Assembly (NCBI RefSeq): GCF_002216065.1
Contig: NZ_CP022282.1
Span: 4,774,001-4,838,000 of the forward strand
Length of the DNA stretch: 64,000 nt
Reading direction: 5' to 3'
DNA from: Chryseobacterium sp. T16E-39
Lineage (GTDB): Bacteria; Bacteroidota; Bacteroidia; Flavobacteriales; Weeksellaceae
Part shown: one piece after another, positions 8,122 through 14,948 of the stretch
How positions within the stretch are numbered: position 1 is the first letter of the stretch
How the letters are laid out: each line of letters begins with the position of its first letter
Position numbers and translations under genes: made by a program
The notes under the pieces: generated by a model
What the model was told of the DNA's origin: nothing
Database searches by the model: none
Seen by the model: only the letters and a program-made list of their open reading frames with translations

Positions 8122-8961
8122 TTAAATGACAGTAGATAAAGTCAGATTTTCCCACTTTTCTGCATCATCTGTGATGATCTTGATTTTATTATCCAAAAAG
8201 TCAGAAGTACCACTTCCTAATAAAAAGTGAACGGGTGGATTTTGTTCTTCACTGATTGCAATTAAAGCTTCAGCACCTTTTCCTGGATCATTGGGTTGAT
8301 TTCCATTGATTTCATCAAGATGGGACTGTTCCGAATTTCTTGCTGTTTCATACTCCTGAATAACATTTTCTGGTGTCTTTATGGAATCTTTGCTTAAGAA
8401 ATCGGTTCGGAAATATCCGGGATATACCACGGTAGCTTTTACCCCAAAATCTTTAATTTCTTCTGCAAGAGCCTCCGTAAGTCCAGCCACTGCAAATTTT
8501 GTTGAACAGTAAATTCCCCAACCCGGAAAATTTCCTGAATAACCTCCAATAGACGAGATATTGAAAATATGTCCTGATCTTTGCTCACGAAGATGAGGCA
8601 TTGCATTTCGGATCACATTTAAAGTCCCGAAGACATTAATATCAAAATTAGCTCTGGCTTCTTTGTCTGTGAGCTCTTCTAAAGTTCCAATCTGTCCATA
8701 TCCTGCATTATTTACAATGACATCAAGGCGTCCGAAGTGATCTATACTTTTGGAAATTGCTGCCTTTACATCTTCGTTATCCGTTAAATTAACTTCCAAT
8801 GGCAGAAAATTTTCAGATGTTTCCCCGATTTCCGAAATTAATGATTGTGAATTTCTGCTTGTAGCAACAACGCGATAATTTTTCTCTAATAGCTTTTTAA
8901 CTAAAGCTAGTCCTAAACCTTTCGACGCTCCTGTGATGAACCATACTTTTTTTGTTTCCAT
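8122..8961 (-). CDS. Short-chain dehydrogenase/reductase (SDR)
   Basis: The 279-residue SDR has TGASKGLG at residues 10-17, NNAGYG near 86-91, the serine region ISSIGGYSG, and YCSTK as the catalytic Tyr/Lys motif (about 151-155). The long C-terminal region and the PGYFRTDF segment are typical of the DltE-like or 3-oxoacyl-reductase-like classical SDRs. The substrate is unknown. It precedes an AraC regulator, an arrangement frequent in Chryseobacterium for redox or aldehyde-responsive pairs. Confidence 0.88.
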   Translation of the reverse strand: METKKVWFITGASKGLGLALVKKLLEKNYRVVATSRNSQSLISEIGETSENFLPLEVNLTDNEDVKAAISKSIDHFGRLDVIVNNAGYGQIGTLEELTDKEARANFDINVFGTLNVIRNAMPHLREQRSGHIFNISSIGGYSGNFPGWGIYCSTKFAVAGLTEALAEEIKDFGVKATVVYPGYFRTDFLSKDSIKTPENVIQEYETARNSEQSHLDEINGNQPNDPGKGAEALIAISEEQNPPVHFLLGSGTSDFLDNKIKIITDDAEKWENLTLSTVI

Positions 8962-9211
8962 TTTTTATTTGTTTAAATGATGATGCAAAGATGAAAAGAT
9001 ACAAAACAGGAAATGTAGCCCGATCAACGAATGATGTAATCAAATCGTGAATGTGGAGATAAAAGGGACTGCTTGATCTGTATAGGTAGTTTCTACAATT
9101 GAATGTGTACTATAAAAAAGATGGGAAAAATGGCCACATATCGCCGAAAAAATAAGTAAAATTGCATTTCGAAATTCAAGGCTATATTTTTAATTAAAAG
9201 AGAGGTAATAA

Positions 9212-9748
9212 ATGAAGAGATTCAGAAAGGTGTTTTTGCTAGTGTTGATTGGTATTTCAGGTTTAGTTCTGTCACAAACTGCTGCAAAGGTGATTGGTAT
9301 TAAAGATGGTGATACTATTTTAGTTCTCGATAAAAATAATAATCAAACCACATTACGCCTTGCAGAAGTAGATTGCCCGGAAAAAGGACAACCATTTGGG
9401 AAAAATGCAAAACAGTTCACAAGTGATCTTGTTTATGGAAAATCTATTCAGTTTGAGAAAACAGATACAGACAGGTATGGCAGAATAATCGCCAAAGTTT
9501 ATTTTGATAATGGAAAGTATCTTTCTGAAGAAATTATAAAAGGAGGTTTTGGATGGTGGTATTACCAATATTCTGATAACGAAAACCTGGGGGTGCTTGA
9601 ATCAAAGGCAAGAGCAATGAAATTGGGATTGTGGTCGGAAAACGAAACGGTTTCCCCTTGGGAATGGAGAAAGGCAAAAAGAGCTGCTTCTCAGCTGAAA
9701 GCAAAAGCTAAATTATCATCAGTCCCGTTAAAAGTAATCGCAAAATAG
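9212..9748 (+). CDS. Secreted thermonuclease-family protein (SNase-like)
   Basis: The protein has 178 residues with a signal peptide (about 1-22, LVLSQ) and one staphylococcal-nuclease OB-fold domain. The catalytic set is present: Arg in TLRLAEVDCPE together with the Asp and Glu of the same motif, and the second Arg in DRYGRIIAKVY. The hydrophobic and aromatic stretch GFGWWYYQYS and the end motif GLWSENETVSPWEWRK are typical of bacterial SNase-like proteins. It probably degrades extracellular or periplasmic DNA and RNA with calcium. A lysine/alanine-rich tail ends the protein. Confidence 0.9.
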   Translation: MKRFRKVFLLVLIGISGLVLSQTAAKVIGIKDGDTILVLDKNNNQTTLRLAEVDCPEKGQPFGKNAKQFTSDLVYGKSIQFEKTDTDRYGRIIAKVYFDNGKYLSEEIIKGGFGWWYYQYSDNENLGVLESKARAMKLGLWSENETVSPWEWRKAKRAASQLKAKAKLSSVPLKVIAK

Positions 9749-9885
9749 ATCTTTCTGTGAAGAGGTGCTTAGGAATTGCTTTGTTTTCTGTAAACGAATT
9801 GATGCCTCCGATAATTTCTGTGAAGAAGATTTCTACAAGGACCCAAAGTATTTCCAATATTAATCTGGTAGGGAATTGACCTGTA

Positions 9886-10314
9886 TTATACGTCTTTTAT
9901 AAAATCTTCATATTCGTAATAAAACCTTTCAAAACCATCCATTTTTTCAACAAAAAATTCAAATATTTCGCTCCATGTATTTTTATTGAAAATGGAAACC
10001 TGATGTTTTTCAATCCATATTTTACTGATTACTTTTCCATTGTCCAGAGTAAAATATTCTTCCTTATTAAAAGTCCCTACATACTCTTTTAAAATATCCT
10101 CTAAGGACCAGATCTTTTCATAGTAGGCATTTCTGAAAATTTCATCCTTCATTTCAATATCCAGGGAAACCTCAGCCTTCTTGTTATCTGCATTAAATTT
10201 AAAGGAAAAGTCTTTGACTTTTGTATCATATAATATCCATTTCCTGGGAAATGACTTTCCAAAAGCGGTCCAAAACTCTTTCTTTAATTGCTGTGCTTCT
10301 TGTTTACTGAACAT
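9886..10314 (-). CDS. DUF4268 domain-containing protein
   Basis: The 142-residue soluble protein matches DUF4268 as I remember it. The start is FSKQEAQQLKKEFWTAFGKS with FPRKWILYDTKVKDFSFKF following, and a C-terminal acidic-aromatic tail (FERFYYEYEDFIKDV). In other bacteria the domain is also found as a C-terminal part of nuclease-like proteins, but no catalytic motif is visible here. It stands alone between two gaps. Function unknown. Confidence 0.8.
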   Translation of the reverse strand: MFSKQEAQQLKKEFWTAFGKSFPRKWILYDTKVKDFSFKFNADNKKAEVSLDIEMKDEIFRNAYYEKIWSLEDILKEYVGTFNKEEYFTLDNGKVISKIWIEKHQVSIFNKNTWSEIFEFFVEKMDGFERFYYEYEDFIKDV

Positions 10315-10329
10315 AGCACAAATTTAATG

Positions 10330-10552
10330 AATTATGGGGAAAGGCAAAAAAGCAAAAAAGCAAAATAGCAAATTTGCAGAATCGTAAAACTGTTAAAGTG
10401 GTGTGGAGCTAGAAAAAGCCTGCCAAGGAATGGAATAATTGAGTTACGAAAGCTATAAAGCGATTTGGTGACTTCGTATACCAACGTTTTTACAGTTTAG
10501 CAAATCAGCGATTTAACAATTCAGCAAATTAGCAAATCAGCCTTTTTACCAA
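10330..10552. repeat. Degenerate short-unit repeat region (GCAAA-rich, inverted halves)
   Basis: The left half (10341-10377) repeats units like AAAAAAGC and AAAATAGC. The right half (about 10496-10550) reads TTAGCAAATCAGCGATTT and similar, ending in GCCTTTTTACC, so the two ends AAAGGC and GCCTTT are complementary. The same type of region is present at 22636-22805. It does not encode anything visible. Confidence 0.6.
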
Positions 10553-10569
10553 ATATGAAACTATTTTCT

Positions 10570-10577
10570 TAAATTTG
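10570..10577 (+). promoter_or_regulatory. -7 promoter element TAAATTTG for the Rrf2 gene
   Basis: It matches the Bacteroidota TAnnTTTG consensus exactly. Only five bases separate it from the ATG. No clear TTG is seen 17-23 bases upstream. Confidence 0.6.
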
Positions 10578-10582
10578 CTGTA

Positions 10583-10990
10583 ATGCTGTCTAAAAAATCT
10601 CAATATGCTTTTAAGGCACTTTCATATCTTGTAGAAAAAAGAAATGAAGGACCTACTCTTATTTCCGAAATTGCAGAACACAAGAAAATTCCGCTTAAGT
10701 TTTTGGAAAATATCCTGCTTGAACTTAAAAAATCGAGTATCCTCGATAGTAAAAAAGGAAAGGGTGGTGGATATTTCTTCAAAGAAAACCCGGCTAATGT
10801 AAAATTGGCTAAAATTATCCGTTTAGTGAACGGTCCTATTGCAATGCTTCCATGTGTAAGTCTTAATTTCTATGAAAAATGTGATGATTGCAATGAAGAT
10901 CATTGTGGTTTGCACGATGTCCTGATTGAAGTTCGGGATGCATCCCTTAAAATTCTCGAAGAAAAAACATTAATGGATTTGATCGACTGA
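10583..10990 (+). CDS. Rrf2-family transcriptional regulator
   Basis: This 135-residue regulator starts with the typical Rrf2 winged helix (MLSKKSQYAFKALSYLVE, PLKFLENILLELKKS, and the wing KGKGGGYFF). Three conserved-type cysteines sit near 100-112 in EKCDDCNEDHC, with a fourth at CVSLN about residue 93. These could bind an iron-sulfur cluster as in IscR/NsrR or be redox sensors. A TAAATTTG -7 box ends 5 bases before the ATG, so the mRNA may be almost leaderless. In Bacteroidota Rrf2 proteins often control sulfur assimilation, and the neighbouring TauE/SafE exporter agrees with this. Confidence 0.9.
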   Translation: MLSKKSQYAFKALSYLVEKRNEGPTLISEIAEHKKIPLKFLENILLELKKSSILDSKKGKGGGYFFKENPANVKLAKIIRLVNGPIAMLPCVSLNFYEKCDDCNEDHCGLHDVLIEVRDASLKILEEKTLMDLID

Positions 10991-11015
10991 TCTGATCCTT
11001 TTTTTTGAATAAATA

Positions 11016-11056
11016 GTCTACTTTTTTGGTAGGATAATTATTTTGTTTGATATTTG
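11016..11056 (+). promoter_or_regulatory. Promoter with overlapping inverted repeat (CTAC-N7-GTAG)
   Basis: TTG at 11026-11028 and GATATTTG at 11049-11056 (one mismatch to TAnnTTTG) are spaced by 20 bases. CTAC at 11018-11021 and GTAG at 11029-11032 form a short inverted repeat covering the -33 element, where a repressor such as the adjacent Rrf2 protein could bind. It would drive the small ORF and the TauE gene. Confidence 0.5.
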
Positions 11057-11078
11057 CAACACGCCAAATAAACAGACT

Positions 11079-11255
11079 ATGATTGCAAAAGATGATGCGG
11101 ATACCGTAAAACTGATTTTACCAAAGAATAAGATAATCACCAGAGAATTTTCAATTGGACATTTTGTAAGGTCACAAAGTAATGCAGAGCAGTGTATGCT
11201 GGATTTAAGTGTTGAGGTATTTATAGTAATGAAGAGAGGGTATGGTAATTTCTAG
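11079..11255 (+). CDS. Small hypothetical ORF before the TauE/SafE gene
   Basis: The ORF encodes 58 residues from the ATG at 11079; an in-frame ATG at 11043 overlaps the promoter and is unlikely. The product is soluble-looking, with KLILPKNKIITREFSIGHF and two short hydrophobic stretches. No family is recognised. Its stop overlaps the start of the exporter gene by 14 bases, so translation of the two may be coupled. It could be a true small protein, a leader-type ORF or a remnant. Confidence 0.4.
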   Translation: MIAKDDADTVKLILPKNKIITREFSIGHFVRSQSNAEQCMLDLSVEVFIVMKRGYGNF

Positions 11256-12129
11256 AAAAGTTCAGGTAAGATTAAATGTACTGTTGGTTACTGTTGCATT
11301 ATTGTTAATTGTAATATCCTCAATGTATAGTTTGGGCTATTTGGATGAACTTTTGAATATCCTTGCTAAAGACAATTACATTTTTTACTGGATGATCTTA
11401 GTAGGTGTTTTTGCAGAGATCGTAGCAGGATCAATGGGTATGGGATATGGAGTGATTTGTACAACGACCTTGCTCTTTCTGAATATTCCTCCTCATATTG
11501 TAAGTGCAAGTATTCATTCTGCAGAAAGCTTTACTACCGCTGCAGGTAGTATCAGTCATATTAAGCTAAAGAATGTAAGCAAAACATTAGTTAAGAAATT
11601 AGCTGTTCCGGCAGTTATTGGAGCTGTCATCGGTGCTCTGTCTCTAACCTATCTTGGAGAATATTATTCAAAAATTACCAAAACCATCATTGCTTTTTAT
11701 ACTTTATATCTGGGAATTCAAATCTTGTCCAATGCTTTTAAACCCAAGCAGAATAAAGCTTTAAAAAAGAAGACCAACTTAACAAGATTAGGAGTGATCG
11801 GTGGATTTATAGATTCTTTTGCCGGTGGAGGTTGGGGACCTTTAGTAACCGGGACTTTAATCAAAAATGCTTTTACTCCAAGATTTGCAGTTGGAAGTTC
11901 GACCGTTGCCAAATTTATTTTAACCATAACCGCCGCGGTTACGTTCTTTTTTACTTTAGGAATTCAGCATTGGAATATTATTCTTGGACTTTTAATGGGA
12001 GGGATCGTTACTGCTCCATTCTCTGCGATGCTTACAGCAAGGTTGCCTGTAAAAAGAATGTTTTTATTCATTGGATCATTAGTTATTATTATGAGTTTAA
12101 TTACTATCTATAAATCTGTTTTCAAATAA
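11242..12129 (+). CDS. TauE/SafE-family sulfite/organosulfur exporter
   Basis: The 295-residue integral membrane protein has about eight helices and the two-repeat layout of the TSUP/TauE family. The first repeat has EIVAGSMGMGYGVICTTTLL and the second FIDSFAGGGWGPLVTGTLI, which are corresponding glycine-rich motifs. Members export sulfite, sulfoacetate or other C1/sulfur anions. The Rrf2 regulator immediately upstream suggests a role in sulfur metabolism. The N-terminal extension of about 50 residues with one extra helix is usual for this type. Confidence 0.88.
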   Translation: MVISRKVQVRLNVLLVTVALLLIVISSMYSLGYLDELLNILAKDNYIFYWMILVGVFAEIVAGSMGMGYGVICTTTLLFLNIPPHIVSASIHSAESFTTAAGSISHIKLKNVSKTLVKKLAVPAVIGAVIGALSLTYLGEYYSKITKTIIAFYTLYLGIQILSNAFKPKQNKALKKKTNLTRLGVIGGFIDSFAGGGWGPLVTGTLIKNAFTPRFAVGSSTVAKFILTITAAVTFFFTLGIQHWNIILGLLMGGIVTAPFSAMLTARLPVKRMFLFIGSLVIIMSLITIYKSVFK

Positions 12130-12215
12130 GCATATGATTATTGTGGAAAAATAAAGACCCTAATGATGCGTTTGATTTTGAAAATATTTTACTTTTACAT
12201 CATAATAAACGGAAA

Positions 12216-12506
12216 ATGAATTTACATATCATTGCGCTTTTCAAGTTTAATGAAAACTATTTGATGGAAGCGGTAGAATTGTTTCAGAATTTGGTAAGAG
12301 AAACAAGAAAAGAAGAAGGCTGTCTGCAATACGACCTTATCGAAGATAAAGATAATAAGGGAACCTTCTTTATGATTGAACTATGGGAAACAGTAGAACA
12401 CCATAATAATCATATGGGACAGGATCATCTTCTTAATTTCCGCAGGGATACTTCAAGAATGATGGAAAGTTCAACTGAAGTGTACAAAGGGTTTAAGATC
12501 TACTAA
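12216..12506 (+). CDS. Antibiotic biosynthesis monooxygenase (ABM) domain protein
   Basis: The 96-residue product is a small dimeric ferredoxin-like ABM domain: the start MNLHIIALFKF, the core REEG-type motif (TRKEEGCLQYDLIED), FMIELWETVEHHNNHMG and the closing YKGFKIY. The family includes heme-degrading and quinol monooxygenases and many proteins of unknown substrate. The start at 12216 was chosen because the family begins directly with this strand; an in-frame ATG at 12141 adds 25 unlike residues. It follows the TauE gene by 86 bases and may be in the same transcript. Confidence 0.82.
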   Translation: MNLHIIALFKFNENYLMEAVELFQNLVRETRKEEGCLQYDLIEDKDNKGTFFMIELWETVEHHNNHMGQDHLLNFRRDTSRMMESSTEVYKGFKIY

Positions 12507-12518
12507 AAGAAAGATAAT

Positions 12519-12552
12519 AAAAGGCTGCTTACGATTGTAAACAGCCTTTTTT
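12519..12552 (+). terminator. Intrinsic terminator after the ABM gene
   Basis: AAAAGGCTGCTTAC, GATT, GTAAACAGCCTTTTTT forms a stem with one mismatch and a T-run, shortly after the stop. Confidence 0.82.
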
Positions 12553-12588
12553 AGAAAAAATAGAAAGTATTAAAATTTAAAATTGAAA

Positions 12589-13878
12589 TTATTTTACAAT
12601 TAACTTTTTGGTTTCTGTGTTTCCACCATAAGTTATTTTAACAAGGTACGTTCCTGAAGTAAGGGTAGATAAGTTCAGGTCTTGCTTATAAAAACCGGAT
12701 TGATTCGTTAATTCAGCCTTATAAACTTGTTTTCCTGAAAGGTCATATACTTCAATATTTCCTTTGCTGTTTGCTTTTTCTTTTACATCAAACAGAACTG
12801 TTACTTTTTTATCAGCTCCTGTTGGGTTTGGATAAATACCAAAAGATGCTTTTGTACCAATCTCTTTAACCCCTAAAGTTGCTGTAATATTTTTGTACTT
12901 GAAATACATATTACCTGTAGTAGCACCTTCATTGGAGATGAAATACATTCTGTAATATTCAGATCCTCTTTTTACATAATAAACAGCATCGTTGTAAACC
13001 CCTGAAACAGGCTTCCATGAATGACCGATGGCGGTAATTTTATTTGAAAAAGCTCCAGCTGCCGGTAAGTTGGAAGTAGGTGTTGCCTGCGTTTCAGGTT
13101 GTACTTTTGCTACAGTAACCGATGGATTTTGGATAACCCCAGCCATTTTATACATCATGGATCCCCCAGGATAAGTGTAGTCAGTCCAGTATCTTGTAAA
13201 CATAAGATCCCAATTAGCCTTTGATGGTTCAAGGTTAGCTACCTTGTCTTCTGTTGCGAATGAGAAATAATTGAAGTAAGCATCATCTGCTCCGTTAGCT
13301 ATAGTTTTGGTTTGTGTAGTACCCCAAGCTGTTCCGTTCCATTTTGAATACTTAAAAGTATACCCACCGAAGTAATCGGTGATCATAAATTTAATATAGG
13401 TGTTTGTATTAGTCGCAGTGGTATACTTTAATACAAAGATTACTTTTCCATCTATATGATGAGTTGCACCATTGTAATCACCCCAGCCATAGGCTGCAGA
13501 TCCCTGTTCAAATGCTCCTTCCTGAATAGAAGTGGTTTGATCCGGATTATACAAAATAGGTCCCCACGACGCTATATTGGCAATATTGATATTATCCCAT
13601 TCTGCTGGTACTGCAGAAGCCTGATAGACTTCTACTCTTTGGGCATCATTAATTCTTGTCCCAAAACTCATACTTGAATTTCGAAAGAAGGCAATATCCC
13701 AGGTATTAGCGGGTTGAGATACAATATTGTTTGCACTAAAATCAAAAAATACACGATTTTGGTAATCCGCTCCAGTTGTTAAATTCACGGTACTGTATCC
13801 ATTAGCATCTGTTTGTGCCAGTACTGTCTGCTGAACACTCAATGCAAACATTGAAGCCAAAAGTAGTTTTGTTCTCAT
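12589..13878 (-). CDS. T9SS-secreted HmuY-like protein
   Basis: The 429-residue product has a signal peptide (1-21, VLAQ), a HmuY-like beta region repeated in two halves (WDIAFFRNSS near 65 and WDLMFTRYWTDY near 225, plus NDAVYYVKRGSEYYRM), and a type A T9SS C-terminal sorting domain at 345-429 (FGIYPNPTG, LVKI, KKLIVK). HmuY proteins bind heme outside the cell and hand it to a TonB receptor. The sorting domain suggests secretion or surface anchoring through type IX secretion, in contrast to the lipoprotein form at 17065. Its promoter carries the same inverted repeat as the receptor promoter. The specific ligand is not proven. Confidence 0.85.
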   Translation of the reverse strand: MRTKLLLASMFALSVQQTVLAQTDANGYSTVNLTTGADYQNRVFFDFSANNIVSQPANTWDIAFFRNSSMSFGTRINDAQRVEVYQASAVPAEWDNINIANIASWGPILYNPDQTTSIQEGAFEQGSAAYGWGDYNGATHHIDGKVIFVLKYTTATNTNTYIKFMITDYFGGYTFKYSKWNGTAWGTTQTKTIANGADDAYFNYFSFATEDKVANLEPSKANWDLMFTRYWTDYTYPGGSMMYKMAGVIQNPSVTVAKVQPETQATPTSNLPAAGAFSNKITAIGHSWKPVSGVYNDAVYYVKRGSEYYRMYFISNEGATTGNMYFKYKNITATLGVKEIGTKASFGIYPNPTGADKKVTVLFDVKEKANSKGNIEVYDLSGKQVYKAELTNQSGFYKQDLNLSTLTSGTYLVKITYGGNTETKKLIVK

Positions 13879-13893
13879 CTCCTTATTGTTGTT

Positions 13894-13946
13894 ATTTAGA
13901 ATTATTCTACAAAAATATGTTTTTATTTTTAATGATTCTAAATAAA
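13894..13946. promoter_or_regulatory. Promoter and Fur-like operator of the secreted HmuY gene
   Basis: ATTTAGAATTATTCTAC (13894-13910) is a near palindrome ATTTAGAAT-ATTCTAnnn. A second half ATTCTAAATAAA is at 13935-13946. On the minus strand TATTTTTG (13917-13910) is a -7 box directly upstream of the first site, so the repeat covers the likely transcription start. The identical arrangement occurs at 14867-14919. Confidence 0.72.
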
Positions 13947-14025
13947 AACATGATTTTTATCGTGTTTTTATTTTAATTTTTATTAACATCTCTGTATTGA
14001 TGAGTGTTTCGGGTGTTTTTGTAAA

Positions 14026-14056
14026 TAAAAAAGGCTGACTTAGAAAAGCCAGCCTT
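14026..14056 (-). terminator. Intrinsic terminator after the second T9SS gene
   Basis: On the minus strand AAGGCTGGCTT, TTCT, AAGTCAGCCTT forms a stem with one G-T pair followed by a T-run, about 30 bases after the stop at 14087. Confidence 0.8.
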
Positions 14057-14086
14057 AATAAAATGTAAGGTAATATCTAATAAATC

Positions 14087-14854
14087 TTACTTTTTTATAA
14101 ATTTTGATTGTGTTATTGTTCCTTCAGCAGTTTGGATAGCGATATAATAAATACCTGTTTGTAGTCTGCTGATATCAAATCTTTGATTATTTAATTTTCC
14201 CTCAGCTACTTTTTGTCCTGCTGCCGAATAAACCTGAATATTTTTTGGATCTTTTTTAGCTACAAATTGTAAAGCAGTATTTTCTGTGTTGACAGCGAAT
14301 CTAATAATGTTATCTGGTTTAAGATTGTCAGAGATTGCTAAAGTAGAGGTTGGAGCAAAGATCACATTATCAATCTGAAATGCAGAATGTATAGTTGATG
14401 GCTGAATCTTAAATGCTATAAATTTTGCGGATGTTGCAGGAATTGTATATGTATAAGTTTGAGAAGTTGATTGTAATGCAACCGGAGTTGTAATAGCAAC
14501 AAAAGAAGATGCATCACCAGCACTGTTTACAGTTCCAACCTGTATGGTTCCTGCAGCTCCAGGAAAAGAACCTGTAGAGATTTGAGAATCAAATTTTAAT
14601 GTTTGTGTCCCATTAATTATGATTAGTTCTGGAGTGATGATATATGTTGGATTTACAATATCTGTAGAACTATAAGCTTGAACAAAATTATTAGGTGATA
14701 CTAGCGCATATGGACTTGGTCTATTAGAAGTCCAGTTATTTTGAGGAAGAGAGGCTCCTGAGAAAGTAGAGAAATTTTCATTAATCGTTGCTACTTGTGC
14801 AGTAGCAGTAATTGTTGAAAATAGCAAAGCTCCAAAAAGTAGTTTTATGTTCAT
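14087..14854 (-). CDS. T9SS-sorted protein with choice-of-anchor J-like domain
   Basis: The protein has 255 residues from the ATG at 14854, where a clean signal peptide begins (MNIKLLFGALLFSTITATAQ); the longer frame adds 44 unlikely residues. Residues about 25-165 look like a choice-of-anchor J / MAM-like beta sandwich (NENFSTFSG, LPQNNWTSN, FQIDNVIFAPT). Residues about 180-255 are a type A T9SS sorting domain (NIQVYSAAGQKV, LQTGIYYIAIQT, SKFIKK). It should be exported and possibly attached to the surface. The Fur-like repeat in its promoter and its divergent position to the heme receptor suggest a role in heme or iron capture, but this is inference. Confidence 0.8.
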   Translation of the reverse strand: MNIKLLFGALLFSTITATAQVATINENFSTFSGASLPQNNWTSNRPSPYALVSPNNFVQAYSSTDIVNPTYIITPELIIINGTQTLKFDSQISTGSFPGAAGTIQVGTVNSAGDASSFVAITTPVALQSTSQTYTYTIPATSAKFIAFKIQPSTIHSAFQIDNVIFAPTSTLAISDNLKPDNIIRFAVNTENTALQFVAKKDPKNIQVYSAAGQKVAEGKLNNQRFDISRLQTGIYYIAIQTAEGTITQSKFIKK

Positions 14855-14866
14855 AACTTTATTTTT

Positions 14867-14931
14867 ATTTAGAATTATTTGACAAAAGTAATAAATTATT
14901 TTTAACTGTTCTAAATAAAGCATTATATTTG
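14867..14931. promoter_or_regulatory. Divergent promoters with paired Fur-like half-operators
   Basis: ATTTAGAATTATTTGAC (14867-14883) lies at the minus-strand start, below the -7 box TACTTTTG (14890-14883). GTTCTAAATAAA (14908-14919) lies directly above the plus-strand -7 box TATATTTG (14924-14931). TTTATTTAGAA and TTCTAAATAAA are exact inverted copies. This places one operator on each divergent promoter. Confidence 0.72.
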
Positions 14932-14948
14932 TCGAAAATTTTGCGTTT

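Noticed and set aside
10330..10552. CRISPR array
   Set aside because: Units are only 7-8 bases, degenerate and without unique spacers; no cas gene is nearby.
12141..12215. 25-residue extension of the ABM protein
   Set aside because: The domain begins with MNLHII; the extra part is not like the family.
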